From: VXNE01 sp965217825
Lineage (GTDB): Bacteria > Pseudomonadota > Gammaproteobacteria > Pseudomonadales > Azotimanducaceae
Assembly (NCBI GenBank): GCA_965217825.1
Contig: OZ244571.1
Location: 2,480,001 to 2,544,000, forward strand
Length of the DNA: 64,000 bases
Direction of reading: 5' to 3'
Below are positions 50,736 to 60,223 of the stretch, in pieces. Under the pieces are notes generated by a model, which worked only from the letters and a program-made list of their open reading frames with translations, made no database searches and was not told the origin of the DNA. Every line of letters starts with the position of its first letter. Within the stretch, counting starts at the first letter, position 1. The translations under genes were made by a program, and so were the position numbers.

Positions 50736-52832
50736 ATGTCTAGATTTGCCACTACGCTAACCCTTGCGCTAACGGTAGCCCTTGCGGGTCCGCCCCTGCT
50801 CGGCCAGGAGTCAGAGCAACCGGCCTCGGAAGATGCGCTTGAAATCGAGGAGATCGTCGTCACCGCGACGTTTCGCCGCGAGGAGCTATACCAGGTGCCG
50901 TCCAGCATCAGCGTGGTTCCCGCCGCGGCCATTGCGCGGCGCGGCGCGACGCACCTCGAAGAAATCCTGAACATGATTCCCAACCTGAACTATGCGAAGG
51001 GCTCGTCGCGAGTGCGCTTTCTGCAGATTCGCGGCATCGGCGAGCGCGGGCAGTTCAGCGAGCCGCTCAATGCGTCCGTGGGGTTGATCGTCGACGGTGT
51101 CGATCTGTCCGGCATCGGTACCGTGGCGATGCTGTTCGATGTCGACCAGGTCGAAGTGCTGCGCGGCCCCCAGGGCACGCGTTACGGCGCCAACGCGCTC
51201 GCCGGGCTGGTCAACGTCGTGACGCGGACGCCGACCGATGAGAACGAAGGCGAGGTCGAATTATTCGCGGGCAACTACGGCGCATTCGGTGTCGGCGCGG
51301 TGATTTCGGGGCCGCTTGCCGAGAACGCACGCGGCAGGTTGGCGGCGCGCGTGGACCGGGCGAACGGATTCATCGAAAACGACTACCTCGATGTTGACGA
51401 CACCAACAGCACGGACGAACGGCTGCTCCGTGGCAAGTTGTCGTGGGACGCGGGCGAATCCGCAACCTTCGATATCGCCGCCGGCTATATCGACGCCAAC
51501 AACGGCTATGACGCGTTCTCGCTGGACAACATTCGCACCACCTTGGCCGACGAACCGGGCCACGATAGACAGGAGACGCTGTACGGTTCCGCCGGCGTCA
51601 AGTGGCACGACAACCCGACCTTCACGGTCGAGGCGCATGTGGGTGCCGCAGCCTCGGATATGGCGTACGGCTATGACGCCGACTGGGTCTATGTCGGTTT
51701 CCACCCCTGGGGCTATTCGGGCACCGACGACTATCTGCGCGACCGGAACACCGTGACGGCGGAGATCCGCCTTGTCTCGAAGGAGGCCGGAGAACTGTTC
51801 GGGGGCACGACGGCGTGGACCGCGGGCGCGTACACGTTGCGCCAGGACGTGGCGCTGAAACGGCAGTCGACCTTTATCGACTCGGACTTCACGAGCGACT
51901 ACGGCATAAACCGGTTTGCCGTGTTCGGGCAGGCCGAGACGGCACTCGACGCTTGCTCGACCCTCACGGTCGGCCTTCGCCTGGAGCGCCACTCGGCGTC
52001 CTATGACGACAGCGCTGGCGTCAGCTCGGCGCCCGAAGACAGTCTCGTCGGCGGCCGCGTGGCATATGACCGCGCGCTCGCTCCGGGCATCGTCGGCTAT
52101 GGCTCGATTTCGCGCGGCTACAAGGCGGGCGGCTTCAATATCGACGGCACGCTGCCGGCGGACCTCAGGGAGTACGAACCGGAAGTCCTGTGGAACTTCG
52201 AGGCGGGAATCAAGGCGCGGGCGGCAGACGGACGCCTGAGTTTTCGCGGCTCGGTCTTCCGCATGCAGCGCGATGACGTGCAGATCGACAGCTCCATCGT
52301 GATCTTCCAGGAAGACGGCAGCACGGAGTTCATCGACTTTGTCGGCAATGCGGCCGAAGGCACGAACAGCGGTGCCGAAGTCGACGTGGAGTTCACGCCG
52401 ACGGACGCTGTCTCGCTGTACGCGCGCGTCGGTCTGTTGCGGTCCGAGTACGAGGACTACATCAACGGGGAGGGCTTGGACCTCGACGGTCGCAGGCAGG
52501 CGCATGCGCCGGACTACCAATTCAGCGTCGGCGCCGACTTTGCGTTTGGCGAAGGGTATTTCGCGCAGGTCGAGATGGATGGACGCGACGACTTCTACTT
52601 TTCGGACAGCCACAGCGAGAAGTCGACCCCGTACACGCTGCTGAACGCGAGCGTCGGCTATCGGGGCCGCGACTGGTCCGTGACGGCGTGGGCGCGCAAT
52701 CTGGCCGACGAGGACTACTTGGTGCGCGGTTTCTTCTTCGGCAACGACCCGCGCGACGGCTACACGGACCGCGTCTTCACGCAGCTTGGGGAACCGCGCC
52801 GGTTCGGCATTAGGGCAAGCCGTTCCTGGTAG
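50736..52832 (+). CDS. TonB-dependent outer-membrane receptor, predicted thiamine-family transporter
   Basis: Protein of 698 aa. Signal peptide to about residue 23 (LALTVALAGPPLLGQ), TonB box IEEIVVTATFRREE (about 36-50), plug domain 55-170 (QIRGIGERGQFSEPL, DVDQVEVLRGPQGTRYG), then a beta-barrel ending in Trp (IRASRSW), which suits outer-membrane assembly. Preceded by a TPP riboswitch and GAGGAGGACGAG, so it should be repressed when thiamine pyrophosphate is abundant. This predicts uptake of thiamine, its phosphates or precursors. No inner-membrane thiamine transporter is next to it, and the following gene is convergent. Confidence 0.92.
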   Translation: MSRFATTLTLALTVALAGPPLLGQESEQPASEDALEIEEIVVTATFRREELYQVPSSISVVPAAAIARRGATHLEEILNMIPNLNYAKGSSRVRFLQIRGIGERGQFSEPLNASVGLIVDGVDLSGIGTVAMLFDVDQVEVLRGPQGTRYGANALAGLVNVVTRTPTDENEGEVELFAGNYGAFGVGAVISGPLAENARGRLAARVDRANGFIENDYLDVDDTNSTDERLLRGKLSWDAGESATFDIAAGYIDANNGYDAFSLDNIRTTLADEPGHDRQETLYGSAGVKWHDNPTFTVEAHVGAAASDMAYGYDADWVYVGFHPWGYSGTDDYLRDRNTVTAEIRLVSKEAGELFGGTTAWTAGAYTLRQDVALKRQSTFIDSDFTSDYGINRFAVFGQAETALDACSTLTVGLRLERHSASYDDSAGVSSAPEDSLVGGRVAYDRALAPGIVGYGSISRGYKAGGFNIDGTLPADLREYEPEVLWNFEAGIKARAADGRLSFRGSVFRMQRDDVQIDSSIVIFQEDGSTEFIDFVGNAAEGTNSGAEVDVEFTPTDAVSLYARVGLLRSEYEDYINGEGLDLDGRRQAHAPDYQFSVGADFAFGEGYFAQVEMDGRDDFYFSDSHSEKSTPYTLLNASVGYRGRDWSVTAWARNLADEDYLVRGFFFGNDPRDGYTDRVFTQLGEPRRFGIRASRSW

Positions 52833-52895
52833 GAAACGCCCCCAACCTCGCTCGGGGTTTCCGTCGCGGGCAAGCGCAATCCCGCTTGCGGCGGG

Positions 52896-53633
52896 CTATT
52901 CGCCTCTCCCCGCGGCGCGTGGAGACATGCGGCCCGTGGCGGGACTCGCGGCGATAGCGCGGTCGAACCAGGCGTTCGCGGGGGCGTCGTTGTACGCTCT
53001 CATCGTTGCCTTGATTCTCGCTGCCGCCCCCGCCGGATACGACGCCAGCTCGGTGGCCAGTTCCCGCGCCCTGGGCAGCACTTCTTCGTCCGGCACGCAG
53101 GTGTATGCGACTCCCATGGCGGCGAGTTCAGGCCCCGTGAATCGGTGTCCGGTCAGCGCCAGTTTCGCTGCCACCGATTCCGGATGGCGCAAGCGCAGCC
53201 AGGCAATGTTGAACGGCGCGCTCATTCCCTGCCGCACCTCGCCAACCTGCAGGAAGGCGGTTTGCCCCGCGATCAGCAGGTCCGCCGCCAGCGCCAGCGC
53301 CGCGCCGCCGTTTATGCCGTAGCGCTCGAAGGCGCCGACGATGGGTTTGCCGCAGTCGTAGAGCGCCGTGTGCACGGCGCGCCATATGACGTTGAACTTC
53401 GGCAGCCACTCGGGCGGCGGGTCGGCATTGAAAGCCTTGGTGTCGAGCCCGGAGCAGAACGCGCCCTCGGCGCCCCGAAGCAGGATAGCGCGCACCGCAT
53501 CGTCCGTATCCAGCGCGCGCAGTTCCCCCGCGAGCGCCATGGCGAGGTCGCCATCAATCGCGTTGCGCTGTTCGGGTCGGTTCAACACCAACTCCGCCCA
53601 GCCGTCGTGCGCGATCGTTTCCACAGTCGCCAT
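52896..53633 (-). CDS. Enoyl-CoA hydratase/isomerase (crotonase) family protein
   Basis: Protein of 245 aa. Crotonase pattern: VLNRPEQRNAIDGDLA, oxyanion-hole loop GAEGAFCSGLDTKAF, and second loop ERYGINGGAALALAADLLIA. The usual catalytic Glu region is less clear (GEVRQGMSAP), so hydratase, isomerase or hydrolase activity cannot be fixed. It acts on acyl-CoA in beta-oxidation-like or aromatic routes. It is convergent with the thiamine receptor and divergent from a GST remnant. Confidence 0.9.
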   Translation of the reverse strand: MATVETIAHDGWAELVLNRPEQRNAIDGDLAMALAGELRALDTDDAVRAILLRGAEGAFCSGLDTKAFNADPPPEWLPKFNVIWRAVHTALYDCGKPIVGAFERYGINGGAALALAADLLIAGQTAFLQVGEVRQGMSAPFNIAWLRLRHPESVAAKLALTGHRFTGPELAAMGVAYTCVPDEEVLPRARELATELASYPAGAAARIKATMRAYNDAPANAWFDRAIAASPATGRMSPRAAGRGE

Positions 53634-53701
53634 ACGCGTCGTTCCTATGCTTGCTCGTCTATTGGCGCGTCCGGGGACGCTGGAAGAACCACCACTATGT
53701 T

Positions 53702-53914
53702 ACCGTTCTGGCGAACGGCGACTACATCGCGGGCGATCGGTTTTCCGCCGCCGATGTCTATGTCGGGTCGCACATCCGGTGGGGCATGAACATGACCGGG
53801 ATGCTCCAAAAACGGCCGGTCTTCGTCGACTACTGGGCGCGGCTATGCGGTCGCGAAGCGTACCTGCGCGCGGAGGAACTTGACGGCGCTATATCCGGCG
53901 ATGGGGAGAGCTAA
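53702..53914 (+). pseudogene. C-terminal remnant of a glutathione S-transferase
   Basis: The plus-strand frame reads GDYIAGDRFSAADVYVGSHI, then RPVFVDYWARLCGREAYLRA, the helical C-terminal half of a cytosolic GST (the N-capping GDxFSxAD box). The thioredoxin-like N-terminal half is absent, replaced by the start region of the divergent crotonase. Likely non-functional. Confidence 0.75.
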
Positions 53915-53935
53915 CGGTCGAAACCGAATACCCGG

Positions 53936-56464
53936 TCACCACCTGTAGCGAATCCGCGCCTGGAAGTGGCGCGGCAACTCCGGCAGGACGACCACGCCGC
54001 CGAAGAGGTTGGGGAAGTTCGACCGGAAATACCGCTCGTCCGTCAGGTTCTTGGCGGTCGCGCTGAACGACCAGTGCTCCGTCTCGAACACTGCGCCGAC
54101 GTTGACGAGCGTGTAACCGGGGAGCGTGATCGAGTTGGAGAAGCCGGAGTGCACCGCCTCCGCGTCGACGGCGCTGGCGCTGACGGCGAACCCGGTGCCG
54201 AAGTCGTAAGTGCCGGTTAGCGCCCAGATGTTTTCCGGCATGCCCGCGCGGCGCGCTCCGCGCGCGCCGGGACGAATGACGGAACCCGCCAGCGCGCCGC
54301 CGTAGAAGGCTTCGGGCGCCACGCCGGGGATGTCGTCCGCGCCGATGAAGCTGAAGCGCGAACCCATCTCTTTCGTATTGAGGTTGACCACCTCGATGTT
54401 CGAGTATCCGAGGGTCAGCACCAGTTTTTCGTTGACGACCCACCTGACTTCGAGCTCCGCGCCCTTGGTCTCGGTGGCCTGATTGGTGACGGTGGCCTGG
54501 GCCGAGAAGTCGGTTCGCTCTTGCTGGTACGCGGCCAGCGCAAAGTACAGGGAGTCGTTCAGCAGGCTTCCCTTCAGTCCGAGTTCCCGCAGTTCCGAAA
54601 CATCGAAGGCGGTGCCGCCAGCGATGTTGGCGGTGGTGATTTCGGACCCCTGTCCGGCGATCACGGTGGACTGGGCGGAGACGGTGGCATAGGGCCGTAG
54701 ACCCAAGGGACTCGCGTAGCTGAGGCTTAGCGTCCAGGAGAAACCGTCCACTTTGTCAGCCGATTGCGATTGCACGCAGCCGTCGCCGGGCGACAGACAG
54801 AAGTTGTTGGCGCTCGCGAGCAGGAGTTTGCCGACGGGCTGGCGGCTTTCCATGTCGATGACGTCATAGCGCGCGCCGACAAGCAGGCTGAGGCCATTGC
54901 TCCAGTCCGTGTTGGCCAGCACTGCCAATCCGAGGTCCAGGTAATTTCCGACGTAGTACTCGGTGTAGTCATCGTCGATCTGGGTGGCGAGCAGCCGCGT
55001 GTCGAGCGGTCCGCCGGGCCGGGTGAGATCGCGGCGGTCGAAATATTCGTTGGTGTAGTCGTCGGCGTGGCGGAAGTCCGTGTAGCGCACCGATGGAGAG
55101 ATCTGTATCGAAGTCTCGCCGCCGCCGCTTCGAAAGTCGTTGGATACCACCAGCTTTTCCTCCAGCACCCAGGTGTCGTGGAACTGGGAGAATCCGTAGG
55201 CGGACTCCGCCAGCGTATCGGCGGACTCGTAGAACAACTGGTTTTTCCACTCCCAACCGTTTTCCGCGAAGAGGATCGCGTCGAAGTACAGCGTGAGGAC
55301 TCGGCTGTCGAGGAGGTCATCGGCGCCGACCAGGACCTGGTTGGGCTGGAGTTGCGCGGTGCCCGGGTTCACCAGACGCAAAAGGTCGGGTCGGCAACCG
55401 AACACATTCGTGGCTCCGATGGCGCAGCTTCCGGGGAAGGGGCCGGGGTGCTCCAGAGTGCCAATATCGCCCGGCGCCAGGCCGGCGGCGAACGGGTTCA
55501 GGTCCGCAAAGCCATCGTTATCGACATCGAACTCCTGGTGCGAAATGCGGCCGTCGCCGTCGGTATCCAACGGCAGAGGCTGCCCGGTGACATAGATTCC
55601 ATGATCGACGAGTTCTTGCGTCAAACGGTTCCAGCCCCCGACCTGATTGCCCAGGTGGTCGTGGTACATGCCGCCGAACTCCAGGTGCCAGCTTTCGGAC
55701 AGGTCGGTGTCGAACGATGCTTGCAGCAAGGTTTGCCGCGTGCCGGTGTTGCTGTAGTAGCTGTCAGAGTCTTCGACTTCCGCGTAGAAGTAGTAGCCGA
55801 AATAGCCTTCCTCGAACGGGTCCGCGCCGCCGATCTCGGCGCTCAGGATGCGCTTGTCCCAACTCCCCAAATCGACGCCGACGGCACCCGTCTTGCCGGC
55901 GATGAACTGTCCCGTTTCCTCGATTCTGGCGGATTTGGGGTTGAAGTTGAGATAGCCGCCGATCTTGGCCGGTCCGTAGATTGGGGAGGCGGGCCCGCGC
56001 ACGATGTCAACGCGGTTGGACGCGCCGATGGGGGTCGGATAGTTGCCGGGATTGTCGAGCCGGCGGACGCCTCGGAAGTACGTCTCGCCGGGTGTGCCCC
56101 GGATATCCAGGGATCCGGCGACGCCGAAGAAGGACTGCGTGAAGCTGCCGGGCGCGAGCACGATCAACTCGTCGATGTCGCGCATGTTGAAGCGGTCGAT
56201 CATTTCCGCGCTGACTGTCGAAACGGACCTCGGGGTCTCCAGCAGCGATTTGTCGAAGCCGAAGACGGCTTTTACGGCTTCTCCCGGCAGGCTGCCGAGA
56301 TCGCCGACGACCACGATCTCCTCAATTGTGTCCCGGGTTCCATCTTCCTCCGCTTCGACTTGCGTGGCCGCGCACGGTGTCGAGAGGGTCAGGATTGCCG
56401 CGCCCAGGGCGAAGTGCCCGATGCGCGTGGCCATGTCGGAACAGTCATTGTGAGGACACGTCAT
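53936..56464 (-). CDS. TonB-dependent receptor (siderophore-type) with EF-hand-like loop
   Basis: Protein of about 842 aa from ATG 56464 (MTCPHNDCSD); an alternative start at 56434 gives a tidier signal peptide (MATRIGHFALGAAILTLS), and GTG 56497 is also in frame. TonB box IEEIVVVGDL, plug domain (MRDIDELIVLAPGSF, RVDIVRGPASPIYGPAKIGG), and barrel ending in Trp (QARIRYRW). An external-loop insert contains DTDGDGRISHQEF (all Ca-chelating positions of an EF-hand) followed by DVDNDGFADLNPF. The plug resembles FpvA/FhuE-like receptors, so iron-chelate uptake is likely, though the Ca-binding loop is unusual. Confidence 0.9.
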   Translation of the reverse strand: MTCPHNDCSDMATRIGHFALGAAILTLSTPCAATQVEAEEDGTRDTIEEIVVVGDLGSLPGEAVKAVFGFDKSLLETPRSVSTVSAEMIDRFNMRDIDELIVLAPGSFTQSFFGVAGSLDIRGTPGETYFRGVRRLDNPGNYPTPIGASNRVDIVRGPASPIYGPAKIGGYLNFNPKSARIEETGQFIAGKTGAVGVDLGSWDKRILSAEIGGADPFEEGYFGYYFYAEVEDSDSYYSNTGTRQTLLQASFDTDLSESWHLEFGGMYHDHLGNQVGGWNRLTQELVDHGIYVTGQPLPLDTDGDGRISHQEFDVDNDGFADLNPFAAGLAPGDIGTLEHPGPFPGSCAIGATNVFGCRPDLLRLVNPGTAQLQPNQVLVGADDLLDSRVLTLYFDAILFAENGWEWKNQLFYESADTLAESAYGFSQFHDTWVLEEKLVVSNDFRSGGGETSIQISPSVRYTDFRHADDYTNEYFDRRDLTRPGGPLDTRLLATQIDDDYTEYYVGNYLDLGLAVLANTDWSNGLSLLVGARYDVIDMESRQPVGKLLLASANNFCLSPGDGCVQSQSADKVDGFSWTLSLSYASPLGLRPYATVSAQSTVIAGQGSEITTANIAGGTAFDVSELRELGLKGSLLNDSLYFALAAYQQERTDFSAQATVTNQATETKGAELEVRWVVNEKLVLTLGYSNIEVVNLNTKEMGSRFSFIGADDIPGVAPEAFYGGALAGSVIRPGARGARRAGMPENIWALTGTYDFGTGFAVSASAVDAEAVHSGFSNSITLPGYTLVNVGAVFETEHWSFSATAKNLTDERYFRSNFPNLFGGVVVLPELPRHFQARIRYRW

Positions 56465-56562
56465 TTTGGCATCCGCCTTGGTTCCCGTTTCAGTCACTTG
56501 CGCTCATGGCCGCGCACCGCCGATCATCGCGGTAGCGGTCGCACATCCGGAATCTGAGAAGA

Positions 56563-57273
56563 ATGCCTCAACTGTATCTGATTCGGCACGGCCAATCGGT
56601 GAACAATGCGCTTGTCGGCGAGAGTCCGCGAACGGCGGATCCGTGCCTGACGCCGACCGGTCAAGCGCAGGCCAAACGCGTGGCCGCACATCTAAGCCGC
56701 GAGTCGGACAAGACAGATGTCCGGAACGGGCTTGTCGGCGAAGGCGGCTACGGGATCGGCAGGCTCTATTGCAGCGCAATGTTGCGCGCGCTCCAGACTG
56801 CCCAGCCCATCGGCGCGGCGTTGGGCCTGACGCCCGAAGTCTGGGTGGAGGTCCATGAAGGAGGCGGGATCTGGCTCGACCATCAGGATGGGCGCGGACG
56901 GGTAGGCCACGGGGGCTTGACCCGGTCGGAGATGGCAACGCAATTCGCGGGATTCGACATCCCCGCCGGCGTCACCGACGCCGGTTGGTGGGACGGGACG
57001 TTCGAAAGGCGAGAGCAACTCATCGCCAGGGCGGCGCGGGTGGCTGTCGATATCCAGGATATGCTGCCGCGCGCGAAGGAACGCATAGCCATCGTCAGCC
57101 ACGGCACCTTTCTCAACATGCTGATTCAGCACCTCGTTTTTGGCAGGCACGTGCCGGGCTGCTACTTCAGCAACCACAACACCGGAATCAGCCGCCTCGA
57201 TTTCAACGAGGATCGTTTGATGGTCCGGTACCTGAACCGGTTGGATCATTTGTCCGAGGATTTGGTGACTTGA
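56563..57273 (+). CDS. Histidine phosphatase superfamily protein
   Basis: Protein of 236 aa. The phosphohistidine motif LIRHGQS lies at residues 6-12, the second His in IVSHGTFLN, and the Arg/Glu pocket residues are at expected positions (YCSAMLRALQTAQ). The family includes phosphoglycerate mutase, SixA and broad phosphatases; this one is slightly longer than cofactor-dependent PGM-like phosphatases. The substrate is unknown. Divergent from the TonB receptor. Confidence 0.9.
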   Translation: MPQLYLIRHGQSVNNALVGESPRTADPCLTPTGQAQAKRVAAHLSRESDKTDVRNGLVGEGGYGIGRLYCSAMLRALQTAQPIGAALGLTPEVWVEVHEGGGIWLDHQDGRGRVGHGGLTRSEMATQFAGFDIPAGVTDAGWWDGTFERREQLIARAARVAVDIQDMLPRAKERIAIVSHGTFLNMLIQHLVFGRHVPGCYFSNHNTGISRLDFNEDRLMVRYLNRLDHLSEDLVT

Positions 57274-57357
57274 AGCCGCCTGCGGCGAAACTGCCGCGCA
57301 ACGGATCTATCGAGGACGTCGGGATGCATTGCGCCGCCAGTGATTGGAGCAGCGACT

Positions 57358-57858
57358 TCAGCCGTCGTTCCGGTCGGTACGAGGTGTTTCGTCCGCATGG
57401 CGCGCATGCTTTTCCACAACGCGTAATCGGGTGTCGAATCCGACCATCGCGGTCTGGATGGCGGTGACTGTCACTTCTACCGAGCGCAAGCGGTCGTCGA
57501 GCTTGTTGACTCGGTCATCGAGCCTGTTGATGTCTTTGCTCAGGTTCGCGCGCGCCTTCTCGATGTCGGCGCGCAATTCCTGCCGCATGCCGTTCATATC
57601 CTGGCGGAGTTCCTGCCGCATGCCGTTCATATCCTGGCGGAGTTCCTGGCGGAGTTGGCCTATCTCCCCGCCGAGACGCGCATGCGCTGTCTGCATCATC
57701 GTCCCGAGGGTCAACGCGACGGTGATCGTGGTGGTCAGCATGGCGATGGTTCTGCCGTCGAGCCAAGTCGGAGTGGCGAACTTGCCGTTGCTGTGGTTCA
57801 TGGCGAACTGCTCGGATGCGAGGATGTAACTTTGCCTAGCCAGCATCAGCCTTGCCAT
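57358..57858 (-). CDS. Small membrane protein with an 11-residue repeat coiled coil
   Basis: Protein of 166 aa; the start is uncertain (57858 or ATG 57801). One hydrophobic segment (IAMLTTTITVALTLGTMM) at about 38-55 is followed by a coiled coil containing an exact 33-nt tandem duplication (57577-57642) encoding RQELRQDMNGM twice, then DIEKARANLSKDINRLDDRV. The overall plan matches the protein at 11309-11680. The family resembles DUF1640-like membrane coiled-coil proteins; no function known. Confidence 0.65.
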   Translation of the reverse strand: MARLMLARQSYILASEQFAMNHSNGKFATPTWLDGRTIAMLTTTITVALTLGTMMQTAHARLGGEIGQLRQELRQDMNGMRQELRQDMNGMRQELRADIEKARANLSKDINRLDDRVNKLDDRLRSVEVTVTAIQTAMVGFDTRLRVVEKHARHADETPRTDRNDG

Positions 57859-57938
57859 AAGACATTACCACTTCTGCTTGTACGAAATCTCTCCACTCGG
57901 GCGATCTGCAGCGGATGCAGGCGCCGAGCAAACTCTGG

Positions 57939-59564
57939 TCAGCCGTTCCGCAGGCTGGAAAGCGTCGCGGCAGGCGTGATCGCTTCCGGGTCGATCACCA
58001 GGTGCAGCAGCGCGGGAGCGCCGGCTTCCCTCGCTCGCGCGAAGGCGCCGGGGAAATCCTCGTCGCGCTCGACCCGTTCGGCGTGGGCGCCGCAGGCCCG
58101 CGCCAGCGCCGCGAAGTCGGGATTGGCAAGCGACGTGGCGTGAACGCGCCCCGGAAAGGCGCGCTCCTGGTGCATACGGATCGTGCCGTACATGCCGTTG
58201 TCGACGACCAGCACGATGACGCGCGCATCGTACTGCGCGGCGGTGGCGAGTTCCTGGCCGGTCATCTGAAAGCAGCCATCGCCAGCGAAGCAGACCACCG
58301 TGCGTTGGGGTTGACGTAGCTTGGCCGCGATGGCGGCGGGTAGTCCGTAGCCCATGGAGCCGGACGTGGACGCGACCTGCGTGCCGAACCGCCGGAAACG
58401 GTGGAAGCGGTGAATCCACCCCGAGTAGTTGCCGGCGCCGTTCGTCACGATCATGTCCGGGTCATCGACTTCGCGCAGCGTGGCCATGACATGACCCATC
58501 GTGAGTTGTCCGGGCGATGGATGCGGTAGCTTCGACCAGTCGAGATAGCTCGCATGCAGCGCGTCGATATGGGCGGCACGCTTGCCGCGCGCCGCCGTCG
58601 CTTCAAGAAAAGGCGCGGGTCGCGCCCGGATGGCGATTGCGGCCCTGTGGACGCGCTGCAGTTCCCCGCTGTCGGGGTGAACGTGGACCACAGGCGTTTC
58701 CGCCGAGGGCAGGGCGTACGACTGGCTCGGAATCTCCGAGAACCGCGTCCCGATCAGCACGAGCAGATCGGTTTCCTCCACGGCGCGACGCAATGCGGGA
58801 TTGAGCCCGATGCCGATGTCGCCCGCGTAGTGGGGATGTTCGTGGTCGAATAGCTGCTGGCGGCGAAACACGCACGCCACCGGCAGGCCGGCGATCTCGG
58901 CGAACACTTCGAGCGCCGCGACATCCCGAGCGCGCCAGACCGAACCGCCGACCACCACCAGCGGGCGCTCCGCGGCTTGCAAACGCGCGTCGAAGGCCCG
59001 TATCAGCGCGTCGTCCGGCGGTTCGTCCTCCACTTCCACGTAACCGATGGAATGCGCAGCGCAGGGATCGCCGAGCATGTCTTCCGGCAGCGAGACCACG
59101 GTGGGACCCGGTCGGTCAGACAAGGCGATGCGGAAGGCGCTGGCCACTGCGGTTGGCACCCGCTCGGCGTCCTTCACCTCGACAACGGACTTGGCCATGC
59201 CACCGAAAAACGCTCGGAAGTCCATCTCCTGGAAGGCGTCTCGTCCGATGGCGCTGCGCGCCACTTGCCCAGCGAACAGGACGAGAGGCGTGGAGTCCTG
59301 CTGTGCGACATGAACGCCTGAACTCGCGTTCGCCGCCCCCGGTCCTCGGGTGACGAAAACGATACCGGGGCCGCCGGTCAGCTTGGCGTCGGCCTCCGCC
59401 ATCATGGCCGCGGCGCCCTCCTGCCTGGCCACTACCGTCTCGATGGACGAGTCCCGCAACGCGTCGAGCACATCGAGGTAGCTTTCTCCGGGCACGCAGA
59501 AGACGCGGTCGACACCCTGGTTCTCGAGGGTCTCGACGAGCGCTCGGGCGGCGGTTTGCGTCAT
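57939..59564 (-). CDS. Acetolactate-synthase-like ThDP-binding enzyme
   Basis: Protein of 541 aa from ATG 59564 (MTQTAARALVETLENQGVDR). N-terminal Pyr domain with the activating Glu (VVARQEGAAAMMAEADAK), middle domain, and C-terminal PP domain with the metal motif GDGCFQMTGQELATAA ... VVDNGMYG (GDG-N). It belongs to the IlvB/oxalyl-CoA-decarboxylase-like superfamily. Without the regulatory small subunit nearby, a role other than branched-chain synthesis is likely; decarboxylase or benzoylformate-like activity cannot be excluded. Confidence 0.9.
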   Translation of the reverse strand: MTQTAARALVETLENQGVDRVFCVPGESYLDVLDALRDSSIETVVARQEGAAAMMAEADAKLTGGPGIVFVTRGPGAANASSGVHVAQQDSTPLVLFAGQVARSAIGRDAFQEMDFRAFFGGMAKSVVEVKDAERVPTAVASAFRIALSDRPGPTVVSLPEDMLGDPCAAHSIGYVEVEDEPPDDALIRAFDARLQAAERPLVVVGGSVWRARDVAALEVFAEIAGLPVACVFRRQQLFDHEHPHYAGDIGIGLNPALRRAVEETDLLVLIGTRFSEIPSQSYALPSAETPVVHVHPDSGELQRVHRAAIAIRARPAPFLEATAARGKRAAHIDALHASYLDWSKLPHPSPGQLTMGHVMATLREVDDPDMIVTNGAGNYSGWIHRFHRFRRFGTQVASTSGSMGYGLPAAIAAKLRQPQRTVVCFAGDGCFQMTGQELATAAQYDARVIVLVVDNGMYGTIRMHQERAFPGRVHATSLANPDFAALARACGAHAERVERDEDFPGAFARAREAGAPALLHLVIDPEAITPAATLSSLRNG

Positions 59565-59752
59565 TGTCCGGCCGTTGGTGCCATCCGCCAATATGGTACA
59601 GGCAGCCGAAGGCGCGGCGCCCCATAGGCCCGGATTTGGCGCACCTGGCGATGCGTGTAAACTCCGGGCGACGCGGTTTCTGGACGAAGGTCGTCATGCG
59701 CAAGGCGTGGGTTTGTTTGGTCCGAGCGTCGGGCGGCGATCGAACCCGCGAA

Positions 59753-60223
59753 ATGTCCGCAGTGGGTGCTGCCTTGCTGAAGCCCCGACCAGTGTCGGTG
59801 CTATTGCTATCGGTACTGCTCGTGGCCTGTTCCCTGGTGCCGGATGCGCGGGTTCCCGAACAGGTCGCGGAGTTCGACGAAGAGTTCGCCCCCGTCGCCC
59901 AACCCGACGACGATGAACAGGTCGAGTGGTGGAAGGCTTTCGACGACCCCGCGCTCGATCGGGTCGTGGAAGCCGCGCTGGGCTCGAACTTCGATCTCGA
60001 GGAAGCCGTTGCCCGGGTTGGTCAGGCGAGAGCCCGGGCGCGCATGGCGAGTGCCGTTCGATTGCCCGCGATGCAGGCGGCGCCAGGGCTTTCGCGGCAC
60101 AGACAGGTGGAACATCCTGGCGCGATGTCCACGAGGACTCACGAGGCGCCGGCTGTGGGGCACTTGCATGGAACAAACATTTCCGGGGAGCGATCACCGG
60201 CCCCGGACTCCGTCAATCCTTAA
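59753..60223 (+). pseudogene. Truncated RND-type outer-membrane efflux lipoprotein (NodT/OprM-like)
   Basis: From ATG 59753 the frame gives a lipoprotein leader with Cys (LLLSVLLVACSLVPDA), then EWWKAFDDPALDRVVEAALG and FDLEEAVARVGQARARARMA, the first helices of an efflux outer-membrane factor. Homology fades after about residue 105 and the frame ends at 60223; full proteins are about 470 aa. A leftover of an efflux operon. Confidence 0.75.

Noticed and set aside
52871..52890. Perfect 7-bp stem between the thiamine receptor and the crotonase gene
   Set aside because: GCAAGCG/CGCTTGC lacks a T tract on either strand, so I could not call it a terminator.
54764..56557. Plus-strand open frame of 597 codons
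   Set aside because: Antisense to the EF-hand TonB receptor; composition follows from GC-rich codon shadowing.
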